8,449 bases of DNA from Paracoccaceae bacterium (GCA_007121055.1 SKMM01000134.1:1-8449), one strand, 5' to 3'; numbered from the stretch's first letter, positions 1 through 6,787 are shown. Translations and numbers: made by a program. Notes: generated from the letters alone by a model not told the origin.

Positions 1-763
1 TGATCACCTCGTCGAGATAGCTGTCGGTGGCGCCGCACAGCGCGCAGGGCGCATCGGGCTTGGAGGCCTCGAAGGGGTAGTCCTCGAAATCGAGGCTCTC
101 GACCCGGGTCCAGGGCGGCAGGGCATAGATGCGCTGCTCCCGCCCCGCGCCGAACAGCATCAACGCGGCCGAGCCGTCCAGCTTGGGGTTGTCGAAGCGC
201 GGGATCGGCGAGGGGTCCATGACATACCGCCCCTCCACCCGCACCGGATAGGCATAGGCCTTGGTGATGGCGCCATGGTGGGCGATGTCCTCATAGAGCC
301 GCACATGCATCAGGCCGTAATCAGCCAGCGCATGCATTCGCCGGGTCTCGGTCTCGCGCGGCTCCAGGAACCGCAGCGGTTCGGGGATCGGCACCTGGAA
401 GACCAGGATCTGGTCCTCGGTCAGCGGGGTTTCGGGGATGCGGTGGCGGGTCTGGATCAGCGTCGCCTCCGTGGTCGCCTCGGTGGTGGCCACGCCCGCC
501 ACCTTGGCAAAGAACGACCGGATGGAGACCGCGTTCGTCGTGTCGTCCGCGCCCTGGTCGATGACCTTCAGCACATCCCCCGGCGTCAGGCAGGCCGCCG
601 TCAGCTGCACCCCTCCGGTGCCCCAGCCATAGGGCATCGGCATCTCGCGGCTGGAGAACGGGACCTGATAGCCCGGGATCGCCACCGCCTTGAGCAGCGC
701 GCGGCGGATCATCCGCTTGGTCGCCTCGTCGAGATAGGCGAAATTGTAGCTGCGCGCGGTCAT
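1..763 (-). CDS. phnJ: PhnJ, alpha-D-ribose 1-methylphosphonate 5-phosphate C-P lyase (3' end outside window)
   Basis: Radical-SAM subunit of the C-P lyase core (PhnGHIJ), which breaks the carbon-phosphorus bond of ribose 1-methylphosphonate 5-phosphate in the cytoplasm. I translated all 254 visible codons and found no stop or frameshift. The protein begins MTARSYNFAYLDEATKRM and contains the family blocks AIPGYQVPF, MPYGWGTGG, DQGADDTTNAVSIR and RHRIPETPLTEDQI. Gly31 matches the glycyl-radical residue (Gly32 in E. coli). Cys240 and Cys243 in CALCG match two of the three [4Fe-4S] ligands. The third ligand and the catalytic Cys lie beyond the window edge; the E. coli protein is 281 residues. 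The ATG at 763 follows an AGGGAGG ribosome-binding site. Recall of the E. coli sequence is from memory, but similarity runs along the whole length. Unlike its upstream partner phnI, this gene shows no decay. Confidence 0.96.
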   Translation of the reverse strand, partial: MTARSYNFAYLDEATKRMIRRALLKAVAIPGYQVPFSSREMPMPYGWGTGGVQLTAACLTPGDVLKVIDQGADDTTNAVSIRSFFAKVAGVATTEATTEATLIQTRHRIPETPLTEDQILVFQVPIPEPLRFLEPRETETRRMHALADYGLMHVRLYEDIAHHGAITKAYAYPVRVEGRYVMDPSPIPRFDNPKLDGSAALMLFGAGREQRIYALPPWTRVESLDFEDYPFEASKPDAPCALCGATDSYLDEVI

Positions 764-777
764 CCGGCAGCCTCCCT

Positions 778-800
778 GGATCGGGCATATGCCATGATCC
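778..800. promoter_or_regulatory. Imperfect dyad in the divergent phnJ / small-gene intergenic region
   Basis: The 84 bases between the phnJ start (763) and the plus-strand gene (848) contain the perfect 10-bp palindrome GGCATATGCC at 784-793. Outer arms GGATC (778-782) and GATCC (796-800) frame it, giving a nearly symmetric 23-bp element. Its position between two divergent starts suits an operator or regulator site. A TAAACT at 818-823 could serve as a -10 for the plus-strand gene, but no convincing -35 is seen. Role is inferred only. Confidence 0.3.
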
Positions 801-847
801 GGCCGGTTTTTCGCGCTAAACTCCGCGGTCCAATCGGGAGATACGCG

Positions 848-1045
848 ATGGATCCCTTGATGGTTCTGGTTGGGCTGCCCCTGCTGATGCTGGTCGTGCT
901 GGGCGTCCTCCTCTCCCGGTTGCGGACCGGCGCGCGCGGCGAAGTTGACGTTGGAACAGGCTCCGGGCGGGTTGGGGGCGGGTCCGGCCGCGGGGGCTGC
1001 AACGCCACCGCGGGCGATGACGGCGGCGACGGGGGCGGCGACTGA
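848..1045 (+). CDS. Small single-pass membrane protein with Gly/Asp-rich tail
   Basis: A 65-residue protein that I do not recognise. It starts MDPLMVLVGLPLLMLVVLG; residues about 4-23 form one hydrophobic membrane segment followed by the basic SRLRTGAR. The rest is Gly-rich, ending GDDGGDGGGD, and holds a single Cys (GGCNA). The ATG at 848 is preceded by GGGAG with 7-base spacing, a better start than the in-frame ATG at 794. The gene is antisense to the phn genes. Its stop lies 2 bases from the phnI stop (tail to tail), and it is head to head with phnJ. Third codon positions are strongly G/C. An opposite-strand frame (1008-760) is proline-rich, without a ribosome-binding site I could see, and looks like its shadow. 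By charge the C-terminal tail follows the basic side, so a cytoplasmic tail is likely. Being real is probable rather than certain. Confidence 0.55.
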   Translation: MDPLMVLVGLPLLMLVVLGVLLSRLRTGARGEVDVGTGSGRVGGGSGRGGCNATAGDDGGDGGGD

Positions 1046-1047
1046 GG

Positions 1048-1791
1048 TCATTCGGCGGCCTCGGGTTGCGCCCCGGCGGCCTCGGCGCGCAGGCGGCGGA
1101 GCAGCTCCAGCTCGGCCTGGCAATCGACATGGTGGGGCAGCTTGATGCGTTCGAGGAAGCCGCTGGCCCGGACGTTGTCGCAGTGGCTGAGGACGAATTC
1201 CGCGTCCTGGGCGGGGGCGGAGGTCGCCTCTTCGCCCAGTTCGGCCGCGCGCAGGGCGCGGTCCACCAGCGCCATGGAGATGGCCTTGCGCTCGCACGGA
1301 CCCAGCACGAGGCCGTAGCCGCGGGTGAACTGCGCGGGCTCGGTGGCCGGGCCGCGGAACTGGTTGACGCTCTCGCATTCGGTCAGCGTGACCTCGCCGA
1401 TCTCCACCGCAAAGCCCAGTTCGGGGATGTCCACCTCCACCGCCACCGCACCGATGCGCAGCTCGCCCACGAAGGGGTGGTTGCGGCCGTAGCCGCGCTG
1501 CGAGGAGTAGGCGAGGGACAGCAGGAACCCCTCGTCGCCACGGGCGAGCGCCTGGAGGCGCAGGGCGCGGTCGGCGGGCAGCTCCAACGCTGCGCGGGTC
1601 AGGTGGGGGGGCGTGGCTGCGCCGTCGGGCTCGGGCTGCAGCACGCCTTCGCGGTCGAGGATGTCGGCCACATGGGGCACGGGGCCGAGCGCCGGATCGG
1701 CCTCGGGGGGCGTCGGCGCCGCGCCGTCGGCCATCAGGGCGAAATCCAGCAGCCGGTGGGTGTAGTCGAAGGTCGGCCCCAGCCGCTGACC
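1048..1791 (-). pseudogene. phnI: PhnI C-terminal two thirds, 5' end lost
   Basis: PhnI is the C-P lyase core subunit that, with PhnG, PhnH and PhnL, swaps the adenine of ATP for the phosphonate. The 247 codons from GQRLGPTFDYTHRLLDF to the TGA at 1048 align with about residue 117 to the end of E. coli PhnI (354 residues, from memory). Conserved blocks include RGDEGFLLSLAYSSQRGYGR, ELGFAVEIGEVTLTECE, FTRGYGLVLG and LVDRALRA. The first 115 or so residues are missing and replaced by a hexapeptide-repeat transferase in another frame. No good start precedes the PhnI match: the in-frame ATG at 1866 would add an unrelated out-of-frame stretch. One His thought to bind Zn in E. coli (His328) is Arg here (codon 1149-1147), while its partner His is kept. 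No phnG or phnH is present in the window. Either a real deletion remnant or an assembly joint. Confidence 0.88.
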
Positions 1792-2215
1792 ACGGCGCCC
1801 GCGCCGATCACCGCCCCGTCGCCCACCGTCACCTCGGGCCGCAGGATGGTGCCATGGCCGATCCACTCGTCATGGCCGATCGTCACGCGCCGCGCCGCGC
1901 CGCCCGGGCGGCGAAGAAGGCCGCGTCCGGCTCCGCCTCGGGCCAGTAGTTGGACGAGCGGTACAGGAAATGGTGCTGGCTCGCCCGGGCCATGGGGTGG
2001 TCGGTGGGTCCGATCCGGACCATCGCCGCGATGTTCACGAAGCGCCCGATCCCGGCATTGGCGATGTCGCACAGCCGCGTGCAATAGCTGTAGGCGCCGA
2101 AGCTGGAATTCAGGATCACGCTGTCCGCGCCGATCTCGGTATAGGGGCCGAAGTTCGACCCGCGGATGTCGCAGCCGGGGTGGATCAGCGGGCCGTCGGG
2201 CGAAAGTCCGGGCAT
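1785..2215 (-). pseudogene. Phosphonate-cluster hexapeptide-repeat (DapH/LbH) transferase, frameshifted and 3'-truncated
   Basis: Start of a left-handed beta-helix acyltransferase-like protein of the kind found in phn operons (the phosphonate metabolism, DapH-like family, usually about 200 residues; its reaction there is unsettled). From the ATG at 2215 it reads MPGLSPDGPLIHPGCDIRG, then IGRFVNIAAMVRIGPTDHPM and HHFLYRSSNYWPEAEPDAAF, and stops at 1883 after RRGA. The family sequence resumes in another frame as VTIGHDEWIGHGTI and GDGAVIGAGAVVS, up to about 1785. Removing one of three GCCGC units (1889-1903) would restore the frame exactly at ARRVTIGHD. After GAVVS the expected C-terminal 50 or so residues are absent and the sequence becomes phnI. 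A GGAAAGGG lies 13 bases before the ATG, a long spacing. So two lesions affect one gene: a slippage frameshift and loss of the 3' end. Confidence 0.85.
1889..1903. repeat. Tandem GCCGC x3 at the transferase frameshift
   Basis: Three perfect copies of the 5-base unit GCCGC (plus strand) lie where the transferase reading frame breaks. Two copies would keep the frame open through the conserved ARRVTIGHD, whereas three give a TGA at 1885-1883. A gain of one unit by slippage is the simplest explanation. Confidence 0.75.
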
Positions 2216-2234
2216 GGCTCGGGTGAAACCCTTT

Positions 2235-2261
2235 CCTGTGCGGGCACGCTGTCCCCTGTGC
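2235..2261. repeat. 7-bp direct repeat CCTGTGC, 20-bp period
   Basis: CCTGTGC occurs at 2235-2241 and 2255-2261, start to start 20 bases. Both copies are in the 82-base gap between the oxidoreductase stop (2298) and the transferase start (2215). On the coding strand a TTGACC lies just upstream, but I see no matching -10. It could be a two-turn protein-binding site; no terminator is evident in the gap. Confidence 0.2.
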
Positions 2262-2297
2262 CGGGTCAACGCGACGGCGGCGTGACAGCCTTCGGCC

Positions 2298-3716
2298 TCA
2301 GCCCTGCGCCAGCAGGTGGTCGGCCAGCCGCAGCGACAGCTGGGTGATGGTCAGCGTCGGGTTCGCGTGCCCGCCCGTGGGAAACACCGAGGACCCCGCG
2401 ATATGGAGCCGCTCCTGCCCCCAGACCCGGCAGTTCCTGTCCACCACGCCCCATTCCGGGGCGTCGCTCATCCGCGTGCCGCCCATGTGGTGGTTGCCCC
2501 CGATCGCGTCGTTCTCCGGAAAGGGCGCGTCTTGCAACAGCCAGTCGGCGACCCGCACGCGCCCGAGGTTGTCGCGCGCCACATGCTCGCCAAAGGCCAG
2601 CACCGCCGAGATCGCCGTGCGGCGGTCGAGGTCCGAGAAATCCCAGTGCAGCACCGGCTGGGGAATGCCGAACCGATCCCGGACCGAGGGGTCCAGCGCC
2701 ACGCGGTTCTCCGCCCGCGGCTCCTGCTCCCAGGCCGCGCGCAACACGGTGATGCAGGTCATCGGCCCCAGCACCCCCGTCCGGCTCAGCAGCTTCTGCG
2801 CCAGCCGCGGCGCCGCGCAATAGAGCTCGCGGCTGACGCGATAGGACGGCTCGCCCATCCAGGTCCACACCCGCAGCCCGCAGTTCAGCACCCCGTCGCG
2901 CCGCTGCCGTTCGGGTGTGGTCGAGAAATACTGCTGCCCCTCGGGCATAGAGAAATACGCAGCCTCGCCCACCGCGAAATGCGGATGCTCCATCCAGTAG
3001 CGCCCCAGCGTCCGCGCCTCGCGGACCAGCATCCCCCCGGCGCGGTCGTTGAAATGCAGCATCAGGCGGTTGTTCTCGATCCCCCCGCAGGCCAGCACCA
3101 GTCGTGCCGCCCGCACCACCCGCCGGCTGCCGTCGTAGCCGCCGACCTCGAAGCCGACGGCCTGGCCGCCCTCCATCTCCACCCCGGTCACCGAGGCGTT
3201 CAGCACCACCGCCAGCCGGTCGCTCGCCTCGATCTCGGGGCGGAACTCCTGCGCGTGGCGCGTGACCGGGCGGGAGAAGCGGAACCGGATGCGGTCGATC
3301 TCCGGGCCCACCCGCGTGTCGTCGAAGACGGGTTCGATGTTGAGGATCGCGCAGGCCGCCTCCAGATAGGGGTCGAGGTCGCCCCGCCGGATCGGCCAGT
3401 GCGCGTGCGGCAGATGGGGCTTTTCCTCGAAATCCACCGCATCAAGCGGCCGGCACCAGCCCCCCCAGTGGTTGGAGGACCCGCCGAAGTACCGCAGCCG
3501 CGTGAAATCCAGCCCGAAATAGGGATGCCCCACAACCGCGCCGCGGTAGAGTTCCTGCGACTCGTCGGAGTAGTCTTCGCCGCCGCCCTCCAGCACCAGC
3601 ACGCGCCGCCCGGCGCGCGACAGGGCCAGGGCGAGCGTCAGGCCCGCAGGCCCGCTGCCGGCGATGCAGACGTCCGCCTCGGGCTCCGCCCCGAGGTCCG
3701 CAAGGTCGAGGATCAC
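2298..3716 (-). CDS. GMC-family FAD-dependent oxidoreductase
   Basis: A flavoenzyme of the glucose-methanol-choline oxidoreductase family, 472 residues, oxidising an alcohol or sugar hydroxyl; the substrate cannot be read from the sequence. The Rossmann FAD motif AGSGPAG is at residues 19-25, followed by RRVLVLEGGG. The family block GGSSNHWGGW is near residue 80. The C-terminal signature comprises GGNHHMGGTRM (His409/His410), HIAGSSVFPTGG and HANPT (Asn452), giving the His and Asn expected at the active site. There is no signal peptide. The start is GTG at 3716, whose bases overlap the TGA of the preceding small gene (GTGA). The ribosome-binding site is weak, so translation is probably coupled. 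As last gene of the potABCD-Tat unit, it may act on a compound related to the importer's substrate. Some relatives are membrane-bound dehydrogenases with a Tat-carrying small subunit, which fits its neighbour. Confidence 0.9.
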   Translation of the reverse strand: MILDLADLGAEPEADVCIAGSGPAGLTLALALSRAGRRVLVLEGGGEDYSDESQELYRGAVVGHPYFGLDFTRLRYFGGSSNHWGGWCRPLDAVDFEEKPHLPHAHWPIRRGDLDPYLEAACAILNIEPVFDDTRVGPEIDRIRFRFSRPVTRHAQEFRPEIEASDRLAVVLNASVTGVEMEGGQAVGFEVGGYDGSRRVVRAARLVLACGGIENNRLMLHFNDRAGGMLVREARTLGRYWMEHPHFAVGEAAYFSMPEGQQYFSTTPERQRRDGVLNCGLRVWTWMGEPSYRVSRELYCAAPRLAQKLLSRTGVLGPMTCITVLRAAWEQEPRAENRVALDPSVRDRFGIPQPVLHWDFSDLDRRTAISAVLAFGEHVARDNLGRVRVADWLLQDAPFPENDAIGGNHHMGGTRMSDAPEWGVVDRNCRVWGQERLHIAGSSVFPTGGHANPTLTITQLSLRLADHLLAQG

Positions 3717-3910
3717 CCCAGGTCGCTTTCCAGAAGCACCCAGCCGCCGGGCGAGAGCAAGATCCGCTCCGTCGGCGGCGCGAAGGCGGCTGCCGGCGCG
3801 AGGGCCGCCAGCCGCATCAGGTCACGGCGCGCGATCCCGCGCGGCGGCGCTTCGGACGCGGGGCCCGCGTCCGGCCGGGCCGCCGCGGCGGGAGACGCGC
3901 GGTCGGTCAC
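3713..3910 (-). CDS. 65-residue protein with Tat-like signal, coupled to the GMC oxidoreductase
   Basis: A short protein of unknown family. Residues 1-27 are a disordered Ala/Pro-rich leader. ARRDLMRLA (27-35) resembles a twin-arginine signal, followed by a short hydrophobic stretch ending AAAFA (44), a possible cleavage site. Only 21 residues remain: PTERILLSPGGWVLLESDLG after one Pro. The GTG at 3910 overlaps the potD stop (GTGA), and its TGA overlaps the GTG of the oxidoreductase (GTGA). This exact double overlap argues that the frame is translated. Gluconate/fructose-type GMC dehydrogenases have a small Tat-bearing subunit that carries the flavoprotein to the periplasm. This could be a minimal or shrunken version of it, though no homology to that subunit is visible beyond the signal. 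Alternatively it is only a coupling leader. Confidence 0.6.
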   Translation of the reverse strand: MTDRASPAAAARPDAGPASEAPPRGIARRDLMRLAALAPAAAFAPPTERILLSPGGWVLLESDLG

Positions 3911-4938
3911 TGCAGCAGTTCCGTCCAGATCCGCGCGTAGATGTCCGTCACCTCGGGCGGGCACATCTGCGAGAACTCGGCGAATTCCAGGAACTCCTCG
4001 GGGATGACGATCTCGGGCGCGTCGATCATCACCTCGTCCATGAACTCCTCCGAGCCCGTCACGCCATTGGCGTAGCGCGCGAAGTTGGAGATCTTGGCGG
4101 CGTTCTGCGGCTCGAGGATGAAGTTGATGAACTTCATCGCAGCCTCTGGGTTGGGGGCGTCCGCCAGCACCATGGCGTTGTCCATCCAGATCGAGAAGCC
4201 CTCGCGCGGGTAGCCATAGACGATGTCGTCGTTCTGCAGGCGTGCACGCATGGCCGCACCGTTCCAGTTCAGGCCGGCCTTGAAGTCGCCCGCCACGAAG
4301 TTGTCGATGGAACCGTAGTCCAGCGCCAGCCAGTGGTTGCGCGCCTCCATCAGGGTTTCGCGGACCTCGCGCAGGATTTCCATGTCGCCGCTGCACTGCT
4401 CGCCGCCGTGGAAGCGGATGGCCAGCTGCATCACGTCGGACATCTCCGGGACCACGTTGATGGTGCCGCGCAGGACCTCGGGCGGGTCGAAGATGATGGC
4501 CGAGGTGTTGGGGTCGCCGTCATAGGCCGAGGTGTTCACCACCATCCCCGTGGTGCCCCAGGCCCAGGGCACGGACCACTGCCTGCCCGGGTCGAAGTCG
4601 CTGTCCATCCAGTAGGGGTCGATGTTGCCGTGGTTGGGGATCATGTCCATGTCGAGCGGCTGCACCAGCCCCTCGTCGATCCAGATCTGCACGAAGTTGT
4701 TGGACGGCACCACGATGTCGAAGCCATGCCCGCCCTGGCGCACGCGCGCCAGCGCCGTGTCGTTGCTGTCGAAATCGGTCAGCGTGACGCGGATGCCGGT
4801 CTCCTCCTCGAAGGCTTCCAGCAGGTCGGGCGGGGTGTAGTTGCCCCAGTTGAAGAGGTTGAGCGTGTTGGCCGCCGCGAGCGAGGTCGAGGCCATCAGC
4901 GCCGCTGCGCCAAGCGCCAGGATGCGAGGGTGGTTCAT
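3907..4938 (-). CDS. potD: Polyamine-type ABC transporter, periplasmic binding protein (PotD/PotF-like)
   Basis: Periplasmic solute-binding protein, 343 residues, delivering its ligand to the PotB/PotC permease. It has a Sec signal peptide MNHPRILALGAAALMASTSL with probable cleavage after AAA23. The mature protein starts with the family opening NTLNLFNWGNYTPPDLLEAF. Against E. coli PotD (recalled, not computed) the ligand-contact positions are mostly kept: Trp31, Tyr34, Ser79, Trp225, Trp251 and Asp253 (WMD) and Tyr289. The two acidic amine contacts appear as Glu165 and Asp168, swapped relative to PotD, and one pocket Tyr looks like Asn80 or Asn81. So an amine ligand is likely, but not necessarily spermidine. 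Cys182 and Cys326 could form a disulfide. The start at ATG 4938 is chosen for GGGGAGA 6 bases upstream and for the signal peptide. It follows potC by 56 bases and overlaps the next gene. Confidence 0.9.
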   Translation of the reverse strand: MNHPRILALGAAALMASTSLAAANTLNLFNWGNYTPPDLLEAFEEETGIRVTLTDFDSNDTALARVRQGGHGFDIVVPSNNFVQIWIDEGLVQPLDMDMIPNHGNIDPYWMDSDFDPGRQWSVPWAWGTTGMVVNTSAYDGDPNTSAIIFDPPEVLRGTINVVPEMSDVMQLAIRFHGGEQCSGDMEILREVRETLMEARNHWLALDYGSIDNFVAGDFKAGLNWNGAAMRARLQNDDIVYGYPREGFSIWMDNAMVLADAPNPEAAMKFINFILEPQNAAKISNFARYANGVTGSEEFMDEVMIDAPEIVIPEEFLEFAEFSQMCPPEVTDIYARIWTELLQ

Positions 4939-4962
4939 GGAATTTCTCCCCATTGGTTGGCC

Positions 4963-4979
4963 CCGGCCCAAGGCGCCGG
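4963..4979 (-). other. Small intercistronic hairpin between potC and potD
   Basis: CCGGC (4963-4967) pairs with GCCGG (4975-4979) around a 7-base loop in the 56-base gap upstream of potD. There is no T-run, so it is not a standard terminator. Hairpins next to binding-protein genes can protect the mRNA and raise expression of that subunit over the permeases; that role is inferred. Confidence 0.25.
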
Positions 4980-4994
4980 AGCAGGCAGTCCCGC

Positions 4995-5798
4995 TCAGGC
5001 GCGCTTGCGCGAGAGCAGGAAGAAGACTGTCACCGCAAACACCGAAAGTGCAAGGAACAGCGTCGCGATGGCGTTCATCTCGGGCGTGACCTGCCGCCGC
5101 AACTGGCCCAGCATGTAGGTGGGCAGCGTGTCCTGCCCGGCGGCCTTGACGAATTCGGTGATGACGACGGTGTCGAGCGAGATCACGAAGCCCAGCATGA
5201 AGCCCGCCATGATGCCGGGCACCAGCAAGGGCAGGGTGACATAGCGGAAGGCCTGCCAGTGGCTTGCGTACAGGTCCGCCGCGGCGCGTTCCAGCGTGAG
5301 GTCCATCGTCTCGAGGCGCGCCTTGATGGGCAGATAGGCGAAGGGGATGCAGAAGGCGGTGTGCGCGGCCACCAGATAGCCCATCCCGCCATAGCCTGTC
5401 TGCACCCGGATCGCGGCGAAGAAGATCAGCAGCGCCACGCCGGTCACCACCTCCGGCACCATCAGGGGCTGGTTGATCAGCGCATAGATCATGGTCTGGC
5501 CCTTGAAGCGGGAGGTCCGCGTCGTGGCCAGCGCCGCCATGGTCGCCACCACCGTGGCGATGCCGGAGGCCACCACCGCCAGCCACAGCGAGCGGATCGA
5601 GACCTCGCGCACCTGGCGGTTGTTGAACGCCGCCTCGTACCAGCGCAGCGAGAACCCGCCCCAGTTCGCCATCGAGGCGTTCTCGTTGAACGAGAACACC
5701 ACCAGCGTGACGATGGGGACATAGAGCATCACGAAGGTCGCCAGCGCGATCAGCCCAAAGCCCGGCAGCCGGGTGATGGAGAAGCTGCGCGCGCTCAT
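4995..5798 (-). CDS. potC: Polyamine-type ABC transporter permease (PotC-like)
   Basis: Inner-membrane permease subunit, 267 residues, the usual length for PotC. Hydrophobic segments lie at about 13-37, 70-92, 105-130, 140-157, 193-213 and 242-262, giving six membrane spans. The cytoplasmic EAA loop that docks the ATPase is at 170-195 (ERAAADLYASHWQAF through LPLLVPG). The ATG at 5798 overlaps the potB stop by 4 bases (ATGA), with a G-rich stretch 8 bases upstream inside potB. With PotB it forms the transport channel powered by PotA. The protein ends with a basic SRKRA tail. Nothing in it is disrupted. Confidence 0.93.
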   Translation of the reverse strand: MSARSFSITRLPGFGLIALATFVMLYVPIVTLVVFSFNENASMANWGGFSLRWYEAAFNNRQVREVSIRSLWLAVVASGIATVVATMAALATTRTSRFKGQTMIYALINQPLMVPEVVTGVALLIFFAAIRVQTGYGGMGYLVAAHTAFCIPFAYLPIKARLETMDLTLERAAADLYASHWQAFRYVTLPLLVPGIMAGFMLGFVISLDTVVITEFVKAAGQDTLPTYMLGQLRRQVTPEMNAIATLFLALSVFAVTVFFLLSRKRA

Positions 5799-6775
5799 GT
5801 CCGGCGCCCCCCGTCATCCTCGCGCCCGACATAGCGGATGTAGAAGATCAGCGCCCCGACCACGAGCACGAGCATGGTGATGGCCAGCGCCGCGCCCAGC
5901 GGCCAGTTGCGCCCCTGCCCGAACTGCAGCTCGATCAGGTTGCCCAGCATCAGGTTGCGCCCGCCCCCGAGCACCCGCGGCGTCACGAAGGCCCCGATGG
6001 AGGGGATGAACACCAGGATGGAGCCAGCGATGAAGCCGGGCTTGACCAGCGGCAGGATGATCCGTCGCAGCACCTGCCAGCGGCTGGCGTAGAGGTCATA
6101 GCCCGCCTCCACCAGCCGGATGTCGAGCTTGTCCATGGCCGCGTAGAGCGGCAGCACCATCAGCGGCAGGAACACATAGGCCATGCCCACGAGGATCGCG
6201 AAATCGGTGAACATCATCTGGATCGGGCTGTCGATCACCCCCAGCCGGATCAGCGTGGTGTTGATCAGGCCCTGGTTGCGGATCACCTCCTGGATCGCGA
6301 AGGTCCGGATCAGCAGGTTGGTCCAGAACGGGATGGTGATCAGGAACAGCCAGAACGCCCGCGTGTGCTGCGGCCGCGTGGCGATGAACCAGGCGGTGGG
6401 GAAGCCCAGAATCGCACAGATCACGGTGGTTTGCAGGGCAAGGCTGATGGAGCGCCAGAAGATCGCGAGATGCGCGTGGTTGAGCCGAACATCCTCGGGG
6501 TCGAAGATGTCGCGGCTGAAGAACACCCGGAACCAGGCTTCGGTCGAGAACTCCCAGATCACGCCGCCGAAACTCGCCGGTGTCAGGAAGGAATAGACCA
6601 GCACGATCAGCAGGGGCCCCGAGGCGGCCAGCACCAGGATGGTCAGCGCGGGGGCGCACAGAAGCCACTTCCAGCCGTGTCGCTCGGCGGTGGCGCTGTC
6701 CTCCACGGCCGAGGCGGGGGTGTCAGGGGCCGCGCCGTCGGGCCGGGCGGTGGACGAGAGATCCTGCATCGCCAT
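5795..6775 (-). CDS. potB: Polyamine-type ABC transporter permease (PotB-like)
   Basis: Inner-membrane permease subunit, 326 residues. A non-conserved, probably disordered N-terminal stretch (1-33, rich in Ala, Pro, Asp) makes it longer than typical PotB. Membrane segments follow at about 38-62, 107-131, 140-160, 190-213, 246-266 and 293-313. The EAA loop is at 223-247 (EAGYDLYASRWQVLRR then LPLVKPG). PotB hallmarks FWTNLLIRTFAIQEV and LGGGRNLMLGNLI are present. The ATG at 6775 has GAGGGAG 7 bases upstream, better placed than the ATG two codons later. It lies 12 bases after potA and overlaps potC by 4 bases. Confidence 0.93.
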   Translation of the reverse strand: MAMQDLSSTARPDGAAPDTPASAVEDSATAERHGWKWLLCAPALTILVLAASGPLLIVLVYSFLTPASFGGVIWEFSTEAWFRVFFSRDIFDPEDVRLNHAHLAIFWRSISLALQTTVICAILGFPTAWFIATRPQHTRAFWLFLITIPFWTNLLIRTFAIQEVIRNQGLINTTLIRLGVIDSPIQMMFTDFAILVGMAYVFLPLMVLPLYAAMDKLDIRLVEAGYDLYASRWQVLRRIILPLVKPGFIAGSILVFIPSIGAFVTPRVLGGGRNLMLGNLIELQFGQGRNWPLGAALAITMLVLVVGALIFYIRYVGREDDGGRRT

Positions 6776-6787
6776 GGCGCGTCTCCC

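Noticed and set aside
760..1008. Minus-strand 82-codon frame whose stop overlaps the phnJ start
   Set aside because: Pro/Arg/Ser-rich shadow of the plus-strand small gene, with no ribosome-binding site seen. The ATGA overlap is probably chance.
1048..1866. phnI as a 272-residue gene starting at ATG 1866
   Set aside because: The first 25 or so residues are the transferase sequence read out of frame (Arg/Gly-rich) and do not resemble any PhnI N-terminus.
2316..4007. Long plus-strand open frame (563 codons) opposite the GMC gene
   Set aside because: Composition is rich in His, Arg, Pro and Gln, as expected for the antisense of a GC-rich gene. It has no recognisable domain, and the opposite strand encodes a clear GMC oxidoreductase.
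3664..5118. Plus-strand open frame of 484 codons opposite potD
   Set aside because: Shadow of potD; rich in Val, His, Arg and Asp without any recognisable motif.
3907..5832. A 641-residue reading of potD with a long N-terminal extension through potC
   Set aside because: The extension overlaps potC in another frame and has low-complexity shadow sequence. The ATG at 4938 has a good ribosome-binding site and a signal peptide.
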